DNA of 39,759 nt from an uncultured Spartobacteria bacterium (GTDB taxonomy: Bacteria; Verrucomicrobiota; Verrucomicrobiia; Chthoniobacterales; UBA6821): assembly GCA_903826635.1 (NCBI GenBank), contig CAIKFI010000003.1:1-39759 (forward strand). The letters are read 5' to 3'. Both the position numbers and the translations under genes were made by a program. Every line of letters starts with the position of its first letter. Position 1 is the first letter of the stretch. Shown one piece after another: positions 1-9,816 of this stretch. The notes under the pieces were generated by a model. The model was not told the DNA's origin. It ran no database searches and saw nothing but the letters and a program-made list of their open reading frames with translations.

Positions 1-565
1 AAAGAAGCGGATCTCCTCCGGATAGGAGCACATCGCGGATCTCGGTGTGATCGCGGAGATAGGCTATTGCCTCATCGAAGTCAGTCTGCAGTTCCTGTTC
101 TCCGGCACCGCTAACAACTCGGGACCTCGTGCAATACCGGCAATAGGAGGCACAACGATCCGTGATGAGAAACAGAGCCCGGTCGGGGTAACGGTGCACC
201 AATCCGGGAACAGGCATATGGGCATCTTCACCACAAGGATCAGCCATTTCAGCCGGGGAAATGTTTCCCTCGCCGACGTGAGGGATGATTTGACGGCGAA
301 TCGGGCAGTCGGGATTATCCCTCTCGATCAGATTAAAATAATGGGGGGTAACAGCCAATGCCAGCTTATGCCCCGAAAGAATGACCCCGGCTCGCTCCTC
401 GGGAGTGAGTTGGAGATGTTTTTCAAGACCTTCAAGCGTCGTGATCCTGTTCTTGAGTTGCCACTTCCAGTCACTCCACACATCAGGATTCAGATCAGGC
501 CAGTAACCGGGAGCGGGTGTGCTGAACTCAATCTCCACACGGGGATCGGTGTTTTTTAAATCCAT
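1..565 (-). CDS. kamA: Lysine 2,3-aminomutase (KamA family radical SAM), N-terminal part, truncated by window edge
   Basis: Reverse-strand translation from ATG at 565: MDLKNTDPRVEIEF...WSDWKWQLKNRITTLEGLEKHL...DRALFLITDRCASYCRYCTRSRVVSGAGEQEL...RDVLLSGGDPLL. It has the CxxxCxxC radical SAM motif and the KamA signature WSDWKWQLKNRI. Not in the ORF track because the frame runs off the edge. Confidence 0.92.
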   Translation of the reverse strand, partial: MDLKNTDPRVEIEFSTPAPGYWPDLNPDVWSDWKWQLKNRITTLEGLEKHLQLTPEERAGVILSGHKLALAVTPHYFNLIERDNPDCPIRRQIIPHVGEGNISPAEMADPCGEDAHMPVPGLVHRYPDRALFLITDRCASYCRYCTRSRVVSGAGEQELQTDFDEAIAYLRDHTEIRDVLLSGGDPLL

Positions 566-749
566 TGTCTGCAAGATGTAGAGCGTAGTTTCGGGAGCAG
601 AATTGTCAACGGATCAGCCCGCCAGTATCAGGCGTTAGAAAATCAATCAATGCCACAATCATCCATGATGACCGCTTGACCCGAATCAAAACATCGGGCA
701 CATCTAATCAAGTTGTTACCTCGCAATAAGCCTCAATCTATCCGTTCTT

Positions 750-1490
750 ATGAAAGTTCTCTCCATCGATATCGGCGGCACCCATGTCAAGATTCTCCTG
801 TCTGGAGAAATGTCGCCCCGTAAAACTGCTACGGGTCATGACTACACTCCGGATCAACTGATCAAGGATGTGGCCTCTCTGGCGAAAGGTTGGGACTTTG
901 ACGTGATCTCAATCGGCTTTCCTGCTCCGATTCACAATAACCTTCCCGTAGCTGAGCCGATTAATCTTGGAGGAGGATGGGTCGGTTTTGACTATGAGAA
1001 GGCTTTTATGCGCCCTGTCAAAATGATCAATGACGCCGCCATGCAGGCCCTAGGAAGTTACAAGGGTGGTAAGATGTTATTTCTCGGATTAGGCACTGGG
1101 CTTGGAAGTGCGGTAGTGACTGATCAGGCTCTTCTGCCACTGGAATTAGGGCACCTCCCCTTCAAGAAAAAAACTTTTGAAGATTATGTGGGTAATCGCT
1201 CACTCGAAAAAAAAGGGAAAGGCACTTGGAAAAAATATGTTTTTGAAACTGTTGAACTCTTCACGGCAGCGATCCTACCGGATTATGTCGTGCTGGGTGG
1301 AGGGAATGCAAAGGTCCTTAAGAAACTCCCTCCTGCATGTATCGCAGGAAACAATGACAATGCTTTCGAGGGAGGTTTCAGAATGTGGTCCGGACCGGCA
1401 GATTGTAAGACCCCGGTTGATCCTGAAGTCCTGAAGTCGACTCCAGTCGTGCGTAAAAGAAACCCATCAAGAGATTCTTCAAAAAAATAA
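750..1490 (+). CDS. ROK family kinase / polyphosphate glucokinase-like
   Basis: MKVLSIDIGGTHVKILLSGE, NDAAMQALGSYKGGKMLFLGLGTGLGSAVV, LELGHLPF; ROK/ppgK-like ATP-binding and sugar-binding motifs. Confidence 0.85.
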   Translation: MKVLSIDIGGTHVKILLSGEMSPRKTATGHDYTPDQLIKDVASLAKGWDFDVISIGFPAPIHNNLPVAEPINLGGGWVGFDYEKAFMRPVKMINDAAMQALGSYKGGKMLFLGLGTGLGSAVVTDQALLPLELGHLPFKKKTFEDYVGNRSLEKKGKGTWKKYVFETVELFTAAILPDYVVLGGGNAKVLKKLPPACIAGNNDNAFEGGFRMWSGPADCKTPVDPEVLKSTPVVRKRNPSRDSSKK

Positions 1491-1519
1491 TGCCTCTGAT
1501 TGCCTGTGCCTCTGAGAGT

Positions 1520-1927
1520 TTAAGTCAGTCTATTCAACGCCTCATCGATTGAGAAACAACGCTGAGGCACCAGTTCTCTAAGTTTTCGATCTTCCGTCAC
1601 TAACGGGAGCTTGAGTTGTTCAGCCAGGGCCAGGTATTGCCCATGAACCCCGGAGATTTGAAGTTCTACGGCGATGCGCAGCGCTAACAGTGGATCCGGA
1701 ACCTGCTGGCGCGGCCCGATCAGGGATCTGATATGTCGCCAGACTTCCTCCAGGGGCTCCACAACTTGATCAGCAGAACCGACGACGGCCAGGATAGAGA
1801 GCATTTCATGATTGAGAATTGGAGGCGTTACCCACTCCGCATCCCTTTGAAAAAGCTTCTTTGCGGATTGTGTCATTTCTCCCTCAATGAATAAAAAAGG
1901 TACCACCGTGGCATCAACGACGATCAT
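1520..1927 (-). CDS. PIN domain protein, VapC-like toxin
   Basis: MIVVDATVVPFLFIEGE...; PIN-like acidic residues; gene follows and overlaps (4 nt) a small RHH-like antitoxin ORF. Confidence 0.75.
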   Translation of the reverse strand: MIVVDATVVPFLFIEGEMTQSAKKLFQRDAEWVTPPILNHEMLSILAVVGSADQVVEPLEEVWRHIRSLIGPRQQVPDPLLALRIAVELQISGVHGQYLALAEQLKLPLVTEDRKLRELVPQRCFSIDEALNRLT

Positions 1928-2148
1928 TGAGCGGATTCCTTTCTTAACTTTAAGATCAAAGAATTGCTGATCTCTAATGTCGAGCGGTATGGAATTGGAG
2001 CCACTAAGGGTTTCATGGGATTCTGACGAGCTTTTAAGCCAGCACGAAGTAGCTCATGGAGCACTTCTTTTAGTGTAAGTCTTTCCTGTGCAGCTAGAAC
2101 CTTTATTTCAATTAGAAGTTCATCCTGCAAATCCAAGGTTGTTCTCAT
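1924..2148 (-). CDS. VapB-like ribbon-helix-helix antitoxin
   Basis: MRTTLDLQDELLIEIKVLAAQERLTLKEVLHELLRAGLKAR; typical RHH_VapB N-terminus. Start moved to the internal Met at 2148. Confidence 0.78.
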   Translation of the reverse strand: MRTTLDLQDELLIEIKVLAAQERLTLKEVLHELLRAGLKARQNPMKPLVAPIPYRSTLEISNSLILKLRKESAQ

Positions 2149-2179
2149 ATTTATGTTTTTATGTTTATACATAAATATG
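2146..2179. promoter_or_regulatory. Candidate TA operator: perfect 10-bp inverted repeat CATATTTATG-N14-CATAAATATG
   Basis: Read directly: left arm 2146-2155, right arm 2170-2179; left arm includes the start codon of the VapB-like ORF. Confidence 0.55.
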
Positions 2180-2515
2180 TCAATAGGGAATATGGATTTC
2201 TTTGAACTCTGTAATGATCTTTCTTAATTTTCTCTCTCTTGCGGCGTTTAAACATGCTCGGTGTCAACTAGGATGACTTCCAGTTAAGAGTTGGGGTGAT
2301 TCTGTGATCAGAGGAATAAGGAGTTCTGTCAACAGGGGCATCGGGCGAACCCCCGGTTCTCTAAAAACACAACTCGGAGTCATTGACTTTTTAATGAAGG
2401 AAGCAAACACCTTCTTCACATCTGAGTTAAAAGAGTATTTTAGGATGGTGTTTTTTCCTTAACAGCATTAAGGATCAACCCCCTGCAAGTTTGGCTTCAC
2501 TAAAGGTTTTTAATC

Positions 2516-3730
2516 ATGAGCGACGAAGTTACCCCAATTCCAAAATCATTCACGATCCCATCAGGCACGATCTCGATCCCTGATGAGACAGCCCCGAAGC
2601 GCCCCAAACTCGTCCTTCTTCTAGCGATCATCATGATGGTCCTTATTATTACGGGACTGGGAGCCTTAAAAGCGCTCCAGATTTCCCAAGCCATCGCAAT
2701 GGGCAAGGCCTTCAAAATGCCGCCCGATGCGGTCACCTCCCTCAAAGTCTCCGAAGAGACGATCTCACCCGTTCTCGAAGCAGTGGGTTCGATCTCTTCG
2801 CCTCAGGGAGTCATGCTAAGCGCCGATTTGCCGGGCACTCTGACCAAAATCAGTTTTGAATCGGGTTCCCACGCTACAAATGGTCAATTGCTGGTTCAAC
2901 TCGACACCCGTCAGGAAGAGGCTCAACTGCGCACGGCCAAAGCAAAACTTGAACTCGCCCTTCAGAACCTTGATAGGGCCAAGGATCTGAGCTTAAAACG
3001 GGTCATTGCTCAATCAGCATACGATGAGACGAAGAGTCAATACGACGCCGCCCTGTCTTCGGTGGAAGAGACGCAGGCGACGATTGATCGCAAAACGATT
3101 CGATCCCCATTCGCCGGTGATCTGGGAATACGCCAGGTCAATGTTGGTCAATACCTCAAAAGTGGTGATGCCATCGTCCAACTGGAATCCCTAGATCCCA
3201 TTTACGTCAATTTCGCCCTGCCCCAGCAGAATCTGGGTCAACTCACGGTTGGGCAGACAATCCATATCCAGGCGGATGGTTTTCCGGACAAGATCTTCAC
3301 GGGAACGATCACCGCGATCAATTCAGCTGTCGACACATCAACACGCAACATCCAGATCCAGGCTACCGTGCAGAATCCTGATCATATTCTGAGATCTGGC
3401 ATGTTTGCAGGAGTTCAAGTCCTCCTGCCACAAAAGGCAAAAATCATCCTAGTTCCTTCCACTGCGCTTCAATACGCACCCTATGGCAACTCTCTCTATG
3501 TCATCGAAACCATGAAGGATCCAGAAGGCAAAGAGTATCTCGGGGTTAGGGAACAACAGGTGACATTGGGAAAAACACGGGGGGATCAAGTCAGTATCGT
3601 GAAAGGGCTCAAGCCCGGTGACGAGATTGCAACCTCCGGAATTTTCAAACTCAGGCAAGGAAGCGCAGTGAAAATAAACAACTCCGTCCAACCTGGAAAC
3701 AATCCGAACCCAAAGCCGACCGACAGCTAG
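2516..3730 (+). CDS. RND efflux periplasmic adaptor (membrane fusion protein, HlyD/AcrA-like)
   Basis: N-terminal TM, ...SADLPGTLTKISFESGSHATNGQLLVQLDTRQEEAQLRTAKAKL...TIRSPFAGDLGIRQVNVGQYLKSGDAIVQLESLDPIYVNFALPQQ; upstream of the RND pump. Confidence 0.93.
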   Translation: MSDEVTPIPKSFTIPSGTISIPDETAPKRPKLVLLLAIIMMVLIITGLGALKALQISQAIAMGKAFKMPPDAVTSLKVSEETISPVLEAVGSISSPQGVMLSADLPGTLTKISFESGSHATNGQLLVQLDTRQEEAQLRTAKAKLELALQNLDRAKDLSLKRVIAQSAYDETKSQYDAALSSVEETQATIDRKTIRSPFAGDLGIRQVNVGQYLKSGDAIVQLESLDPIYVNFALPQQNLGQLTVGQTIHIQADGFPDKIFTGTITAINSAVDTSTRNIQIQATVQNPDHILRSGMFAGVQVLLPQKAKIILVPSTALQYAPYGNSLYVIETMKDPEGKEYLGVREQQVTLGKTRGDQVSIVKGLKPGDEIATSGIFKLRQGSAVKINNSVQPGNNPNPKPTDS

Positions 3731-3753
3731 AAGGCCTCCTGCCGACGTCATTC

Positions 3754-6700
3754 ATGAAACTTACTGATCTCTTCATCAGGCGCCCTGTTCTTGCGCTGGT
3801 GGTCAACCTAGTGATCCTGCTTGCCGGATTTCAAGCCATCAGGACACTGAACATTCGTCAGTATCCGCGCAGTGACATTGCGGTCATTCAGGTCACGACG
3901 AACTATGTCGGCGCCAACGCCGACCTTGTGCGTGGCTACATCACCACCCCGCTTGAGCGCGTAATCGCGGCGGCGGAGGGCATCGATTACATTGAAAGTG
4001 CAAGCTCCCAAGGTATCAGCACGATCACTGTTCACCTAAAGCTTAACTATGACCCGAACATCGCCTTGACCCAGATCCAGGCGAAACTGGCCCAGGTGCG
4101 CAATGACCTTCCTCCGGAAGCGGAGAGTCCGATGATCGCCCTGCAGAACGCGGACGAACTCCGGGCGGCCATGTATCTGGGATTCTCGGCACCCGGAATG
4201 CAGGACAACCAGATCACTGATTTCCTGGCGCGTGTCATTCAGCCAAAACTCACTGCGATTCCGGGTATCCAGCGCGCCGATATCCTTGGCGGACGAGTCT
4301 ATGCGATGCGCATCTGGCTCAAGGCCGACCGACTCGCCGCACTCGGACTCTCTGCCAGTGACATAAGCCGCGCCCTGCAGGCCAACAATTACCTCGCGGC
4401 CGTAGGCAAAACCAAAGGCTCGATGACTTCGATCAATTTGATTGCCAATACTAATCTAAAAACTCCCGAGGAGTTCAAGGAATTGGTTGTTAAGGAGAAA
4501 GGAGGGGTTCTCGTTCGCCTCAGAGATGTTGCGGATGTGGAGTTGGGTGCCGAGGACTACGACTCAAACATCCGCTTCGATGGAAAAACCGCCAAATTCA
4601 TCGGGATATGGTGCCTGCCCACGGCAAACACCCTTGACGTCTGCTCCATGGTGAACAAGCAGATTCCGGAACTTCGCAAACTTCTCCCGCCGGGAATGTC
4701 GCTTGTTGTTCCCTATGACTCCACCGAATTCATCCGCGATGCGATCAGTGAGGTCTTCAAGACCCTCTCCGAAACCCTCGGCATCGTGGTGCTTGTTATT
4801 TTTCTCTTCCTTGGATCAGTACGCTCGGTGCTGATCCCCGTCATCGCCATTCCCATTTCATTGATAGGCGCTGCCTTTATCATGACAATCTTGGGCTTTA
4901 CGATCAATCTGCTCACCCTTCTGGCCGTGGTGCTGGCGGTGGGCCTGGTCGTTGACGATGCCATTGTCGTCGTGGAGAACGTTGAGCGGCATCTCCACGA
5001 GGGCATGACCCCCTTCAATGCAGCGCTGGCAAGTGGTCGTGAACTGCTAGGACCGATCATTGCGATGACAATCACGCTGGCAGCAGTCTATACACCGATC
5101 GGTCTCCAGGGGGGATTAACGGGCGCGCTTTTCCGAGAGTTTGCGTTCACACTCGCAGGGGCGGTCATCATCTCGGGCATTGTCGCACTGACCCTCTCGC
5201 CCATGATGTCATCCCGGCTCCTTCGTCGCGGAGATGATCAAAAGGGATATGCCGGCTGGGTGAACCGCCGATTTACGTCGATTCAGAAAGGGTATGTCAC
5301 ACTGCTCGGATCGATGCTTCGTCACCGCTGGGCTGTGATTTCCGTAGCGGGTCTTTGGATCCTGATTCTTCCCGTGCTGTATCTCTTTTCTCCAAAAGAG
5401 TTATCGCCAAAAGAGGATCAGGGCATTGTCTATTGCATTGTTCAGACCTCTCCGTTCTCCACAATCGACCAGACGGTCCTCTATGCGGATCTGGTCTACA
5501 ATGCCATGGCCTCGCTTCCTGAAACAGGTCATACGTTCCAATTTTCCTATCCGAGCAGCGGATTTGGAGGAATCCGCACCAAACCCTGGAAGGAACGAAC
5601 CCGGAGTTGCGATCTTCTGGCAAATATCATGAGTGGCAAGTTCTCAGAAATCCCCGGATTGAGGATCATCGCAACCACTCCGCCGGCGCTACCCGGTGGA
5701 AGTAATTTTCCCGTAGAGTTCATCATTTCCTCCACGGCCGAACCATTTCAACTTTTGGAAGCGGCAAACACGCTTGTGAAAACCGCTTTTGCCAGCGGCA
5801 TCTTTATCTTTGCTGATACGGACCTGAAATATGATCAACCTCAGGTCGAAATCACCTTCGATCGTAACAAAGTGGCCGCACTGGGTCTGGATTTACAGAA
5901 AGTGGGATCGGACCTCGGCACTCTTCTCGGCGGCAACTATGTCAATCGCTTCAGCATTCAAGGTCGAAGCTACAAGGTGATCCCTCAACTCAAGCGCGAA
6001 AGCAGGTTGGATCCCGAGGCCCTTGGCAAACTCTACGTCAGCGGACCCGGCAACTCCCTCGTGCAACTCTCGACGTTTGCAACACTGACTTCAACCACGG
6101 AGCCGCGTCAGATCAACCGCTTCCAGCAACTCAACTCGGCCAAGATTTCAGGGATTCTTCCTCCTGGGATCACCGTGGATCAGGCACTTCAAGTCCTCGA
6201 AAAACGTGCCGCGGAAATCCTGCCGCCGGGCTTCGTCATCGATTATTCGGGTGAGTCGCGCCAACTCCGAGCCGAGGGCAATACCTTGGTGGCAACCATG
6301 ATCGTCTCTTTTATCCTGATCTTTCTTGTTCTAGCGGCACAGTTTGAGAGCTTCCGTGATCCATTTATCATTCTCTTCGGTTCAGTTCCGCTAGCCCTTT
6401 CGGGGGCCTTGGTTTTCACTTGCCTTGGAGCCACATCGATCAACATCTATAGCCAGGTCGGACTCATCACTCTGGTTGGACTTGTCGCCAAGAACGGAAT
6501 CCTGATTGTCGAGTTTGCCAATAATTTACAGGAAGGCGGCTTGGATAAGTGGCATGCAATCCTTGGAGCTTCCGGAACGCGACTACGACCCATCCTGATG
6601 ACCACGGCCGCCACTGTCGTCGGCCACACCCCTCTTATTCTGGCAACCGGCCCGGGCGCCGGAGCACGCAATAGCATCGGCATCGTCTTGGTCTCGGGCA

Positions 6701-6840
6701 TGGTTATCGGAACCCTCTTCACTCTCTTTGTGGTTCCTTCGATCTACCTTCTCGTATCAAAACCGAAGAGGGGAAATCCTTCGATCGAGGCTCACCATGC
6801 TCTCTTGGGAGACAGTCCCGCCCATCTATCCCTTGCCTAA
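3754..6840 (+). CDS. RND family efflux transporter permease (AcrB/MexF-like)
   Basis: 1028 aa; MKLTDLFIRRPVLALVVNLVILLAG; VVLAVGLVVDDAIVVVENVERHL; AKNGILIVEFANNL. Confidence 0.96.
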   Translation: MKLTDLFIRRPVLALVVNLVILLAGFQAIRTLNIRQYPRSDIAVIQVTTNYVGANADLVRGYITTPLERVIAAAEGIDYIESASSQGISTITVHLKLNYDPNIALTQIQAKLAQVRNDLPPEAESPMIALQNADELRAAMYLGFSAPGMQDNQITDFLARVIQPKLTAIPGIQRADILGGRVYAMRIWLKADRLAALGLSASDISRALQANNYLAAVGKTKGSMTSINLIANTNLKTPEEFKELVVKEKGGVLVRLRDVADVELGAEDYDSNIRFDGKTAKFIGIWCLPTANTLDVCSMVNKQIPELRKLLPPGMSLVVPYDSTEFIRDAISEVFKTLSETLGIVVLVIFLFLGSVRSVLIPVIAIPISLIGAAFIMTILGFTINLLTLLAVVLAVGLVVDDAIVVVENVERHLHEGMTPFNAALASGRELLGPIIAMTITLAAVYTPIGLQGGLTGALFREFAFTLAGAVIISGIVALTLSPMMSSRLLRRGDDQKGYAGWVNRRFTSIQKGYVTLLGSMLRHRWAVISVAGLWILILPVLYLFSPKELSPKEDQGIVYCIVQTSPFSTIDQTVLYADLVYNAMASLPETGHTFQFSYPSSGFGGIRTKPWKERTRSCDLLANIMSGKFSEIPGLRIIATTPPALPGGSNFPVEFIISSTAEPFQLLEAANTLVKTAFASGIFIFADTDLKYDQPQVEITFDRNKVAALGLDLQKVGSDLGTLLGGNYVNRFSIQGRSYKVIPQLKRESRLDPEALGKLYVSGPGNSLVQLSTFATLTSTTEPRQINRFQQLNSAKISGILPPGITVDQALQVLEKRAAEILPPGFVIDYSGESRQLRAEGNTLVATMIVSFILIFLVLAAQFESFRDPFIILFGSVPLALSGALVFTCLGATSINIYSQVGLITLVGLVAKNGILIVEFANNLQEGGLDKWHAILGASGTRLRPILMTTAATVVGHTPLILATGPGAGARNSIGIVLVSGMVIGTLFTLFVVPSIYLLVSKPKRGNPSIEAHHALLGDSPAHLSLA

Positions 6841-6853
6841 AATACTCAGAGGA

Positions 6854-7309
6854 TCAAATGCGGAATTTGATCACTACCTTGTGAACGTCGGCGGGACGTT
6901 CCATCATCACGCCTGGTTGGTGACCGTCCTGGGGTAAAAAGATGACAAAGGACCCCTCATTTAACGTGAAGCGAGAGAGAGGGGGATTGGGCGCTTCATA
7001 AAATTCCACATCCCTTGCCCCGTCATAGGGTGTATGAATCTTCAAGCGTTCGCGCTGCTCATACCCAATGAGTTCGGCTCCCGAAACCATATATTGGATG
7101 TCGCCGTGGACCCGATGAGACTCCCATTTTTTTTCGGAAGCCGGAGCCGTTTTATAACGACTGACGATGGCGACAAGCGCGGAACCATCGATCTCATGGG
7201 GTCCGTTGGGAGTTGTTGGATCGTAGGAAGAAAGCCAGGCGAAGCCCTTCACCAGGGAAGGGTGCACCCCCCTGTAACAGGAAGCGTTGGGAAGAAGATC
7301 GAGGATCAT
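6854..7309 (-). CDS. YhcH/YjgK/YiaL family protein
   Basis: ...ESHRVHGDIQYMVSGAELIGY...FYEAPNPPLSRFTLNEGSFVIFLPQDGHQPGVMMERPADVHKVVIKFRI; characteristic HxDIQ and FPxDxHxP-like motifs. Confidence 0.88.
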   Translation of the reverse strand: MILDLLPNASCYRGVHPSLVKGFAWLSSYDPTTPNGPHEIDGSALVAIVSRYKTAPASEKKWESHRVHGDIQYMVSGAELIGYEQRERLKIHTPYDGARDVEFYEAPNPPLSRFTLNEGSFVIFLPQDGHQPGVMMERPADVHKVVIKFRI

Positions 7310-8982
7310 GAGAGCAGCATGTGAAAAAGCCCTTTCGGGGCATGGAGTCGCACCAAGGCAGCGCAGAGGGATGGCAGATGTGCATGTCGCTCATACACAA
7401 GATCCCTCCCCTGCCAGTCAGGATGATACTTCCGCTTGAACTCAAAAAGAGATTTGTATCCGTAGACCTGATTGAAGTGCTCAAAGAGAAAATCAACCAC
7501 TCTTTCACCACCCTGCGCTTTTTCGTCTTTGGATTCAATCCGAGCCAGAGGAGCATTTCCAAGCGAAACCTCTGTGATCCCGAGTGACCTGAACCGGGCG
7601 ACACTTTCGAGGATCAGAAAATCCATCACTCCGCGCACCCCCTCGGCGGAACGCATGAGATCAATCAATCTGCCGCTTCCCTGTGCATAGGAGGGCCAGT
7701 TGGCAAAAGCCAGCAAACGCCCTTCCTTGTCCATGACGCATCCGCTTCCATGGAGCCTAACGGTTTCCGGGGAGAACGATCCGAGATCAAAACCCATCTC
7801 CATCCCGCCTTTTGCGGCAAGCCAAGAGTCAGAAAGAAGTTGCATCTGTGCTTCCAAACCATAGTCGATCGGCACCCCCTCATACCAACGGAAACACCAG
7901 CCAACCTTGCGGGCGTGATTGATGGCGGTTCTTAGCCCCTGAAAGTCCGCACCCTTGAGTTCATAACCAATCAAATGCAACCGAGCATCCTCGGCAATAT
8001 GGAGACCTTGCCATCCAGACCCCTCCCATTCCCACCTGTTCTTCTCATGGCAGCAGTAGAAAGCTGTATGCCAGTCCTGTCTGGTTGCAAAATCACGAAA
8101 GGCATCCATCGTTTGCTGTCGCGCTCCTTCCGGGCCAATCGGCTCGGCCAAAGCCACCGCATAGTTTCTCCAGAGTCCGTAAGAAACAACACTTTCACTC
8201 CCATCCTGTCCGGTGTGGAAAAACCATCGTTTGTCGGGAAGAAGGGCAAAACAGTCCATCGGATCACGGCCATAAAGCTGGATCAGATTCATCACTCGCT
8301 CCCTCTCCCCATCAACCGCGCGATGACGATGTGCTAGAACTGGTCGAAATATCAGGAGCAGTGTTCCAAAAATCACGATTGCGGAAGCAAGTTGAACCCC
8401 CTGAAAAGACCTCAGTGCACGTTTTGATTGATGACCTTCAGCCGCCAGATTTTGAAAAAGCACAAGACCTGCTGAGGCACGAGCGATCACCCCCGGTTCA
8501 CGTTGAAGGTGAGCTTGCGGTGCGTAATGCCAGACTGTGGAGTATGAATAGATGAGCAAGGCTCCCATTGCACTCCCGCCGATCAGGAAGCCCCATCGGG
8601 AGGAAGCAGCATCGGAATCGGCCGTGAAATCAGCGTGTCGCCAGAGTAAAATAGTAAAAAACAACAAGGACCAGGTTGCATGCTGCCAGTCCCACGCCCG
8701 CCCGAGATGAAGAAGAACCGTGACCCCCATGGCGGAAGCGGCCACCATCCAGGCCGTCCTTTTGCCGCGAAAGATTCCCCGACTCACCATGATCTGAATC
8801 AGTCCAAAAAGCAGGATAAGCAGACGACTTCCCTGGGAGACCTCCAGCGGAACCCATTGTTCCATCCAATCCGCAACTGTCTGGGACTTCGGAATAATGG
8901 CCTCGATCACATTCGCCAGTCCCGCAATTAGCAGCATCCAGGCAAGGGATTGACGGGCAATACGTGAAGGAATCACTTTCAT
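7306..8982 (-). CDS. mprF: MprF/LpiA-like aminoacyl-phosphatidylglycerol synthase (DUF2156 C-terminal catalytic domain, N-terminal TM segments)
   Basis: C-terminal ...FEHFNQVYGYKSLFEFKRKYHPDWQGRDLVYERH and ...DCFALLPDKRWFF...YGLWRNYAVALAEPIGP; N-terminal hydrophobic segments. Probable start at 8982, overlapping the upstream gene stop by 4 nt. Confidence 0.85.
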   Translation of the reverse strand: MKVIPSRIARQSLAWMLLIAGLANVIEAIIPKSQTVADWMEQWVPLEVSQGSRLLILLFGLIQIMVSRGIFRGKRTAWMVAASAMGVTVLLHLGRAWDWQHATWSLLFFTILLWRHADFTADSDAASSRWGFLIGGSAMGALLIYSYSTVWHYAPQAHLQREPGVIARASAGLVLFQNLAAEGHQSKRALRSFQGVQLASAIVIFGTLLLIFRPVLAHRHRAVDGERERVMNLIQLYGRDPMDCFALLPDKRWFFHTGQDGSESVVSYGLWRNYAVALAEPIGPEGARQQTMDAFRDFATRQDWHTAFYCCHEKNRWEWEGSGWQGLHIAEDARLHLIGYELKGADFQGLRTAINHARKVGWCFRWYEGVPIDYGLEAQMQLLSDSWLAAKGGMEMGFDLGSFSPETVRLHGSGCVMDKEGRLLAFANWPSYAQGSGRLIDLMRSAEGVRGVMDFLILESVARFRSLGITEVSLGNAPLARIESKDEKAQGGERVVDFLFEHFNQVYGYKSLFEFKRKYHPDWQGRDLVYERHAHLPSLCAALVRLHAPKGLFHMLLS

Positions 8983-9803
8983 GGACAGTTCCTTTTGGAA
9001 GAGGAGAAAGAGGCCTGAGAGCACTGCAGCAACCAGTCGGCAGCTTTACAGACTTCCACCTGAAAGAATTCGTCGGCATTGCCGAAAAAGTGACCATTCC
9101 CTTGGATCATAATAATTCGGTGATGGATCTGATTTTTTCCGCTCCCTTCAAACCACTTGGTTGAGTCTAGAGGGTCTAAGGTCCCGTGAATCTGTGCAAT
9201 GGGTATTTGTCCGAGCGATGACGCCAAATCCGCAAGCCCAAAACTCCCAACTCCATGAGGCGTCATACCGATCAGATCGGCCTCCGTGATGCCATACCTC
9301 CCTCTCTCCCCGGGAGCGACGAGCAGCAAACCTCTTGGCAGGCATTCCGAAGCCCCTTGTCGGGAAAGCATCCATGCAGAGCCTGAGACAGCCTGTTCGG
9401 CACCTGTCGAATATCCGCCATAGAAAACAGGTTTGCCTTGCGACCTCCCGCCGATCCCAACAGAGACCATGGTTTGCAAATCCCGGCCCAAGATTTGAGC
9501 GCCATAAGGAACAAAGCGGTCCGACGCATACTGCCGGCAATCCCAACCGATCACGCGCCACCCATCCAACGCAAGGGATCGGCAGGCACGTTCTTCCCAG
9601 ATTTTCCAGCCCCCATCTCCCGACCCAAAGAGCAGGGTGCCTTTGATTTCACCCTTCGGTTCATAAACAAGCACTGGGAAATTCCCACGAGAAAGCCTCA
9701 AGACAATTGTTTGAGGATCCGAAGTTCCCCGCGGCAGGGAATTGTTTGCACACCCCGTGCTGATAAGCATCAAAATCAGCAACAGGCGCTGGGGACGCCT
9801 CAT
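8979..9803 (-). CDS. VirJ/AcvB-domain predicted lipoprotein, alpha/beta-hydrolase fold
   Basis: MRRPQRLLLILMLISTGCANNS (lipobox-like), FGSGDGGWKIWEERACRSLALDGWRVIGWDCRQYA, VFYGGYSTGAEQA (GxSxG-like), HGTLDPLDSTKW. Confidence 0.8.
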   Translation of the reverse strand: MRRPQRLLLILMLISTGCANNSLPRGTSDPQTIVLRLSRGNFPVLVYEPKGEIKGTLLFGSGDGGWKIWEERACRSLALDGWRVIGWDCRQYASDRFVPYGAQILGRDLQTMVSVGIGGRSQGKPVFYGGYSTGAEQAVSGSAWMLSRQGASECLPRGLLLVAPGERGRYGITEADLIGMTPHGVGSFGLADLASSLGQIPIAQIHGTLDPLDSTKWFEGSGKNQIHHRIIMIQGNGHFFGNADEFFQVEVCKAADWLLQCSQASFSSSKRNCP

Positions 9804-9816
9804 GAATTGAAAGGCG

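Noticed and set aside
47-559. 170-aa plus-strand ORF at left edge
   Set aside because: Opposite strand encodes KamA with the radical SAM motif; the plus ORF is a shadow.
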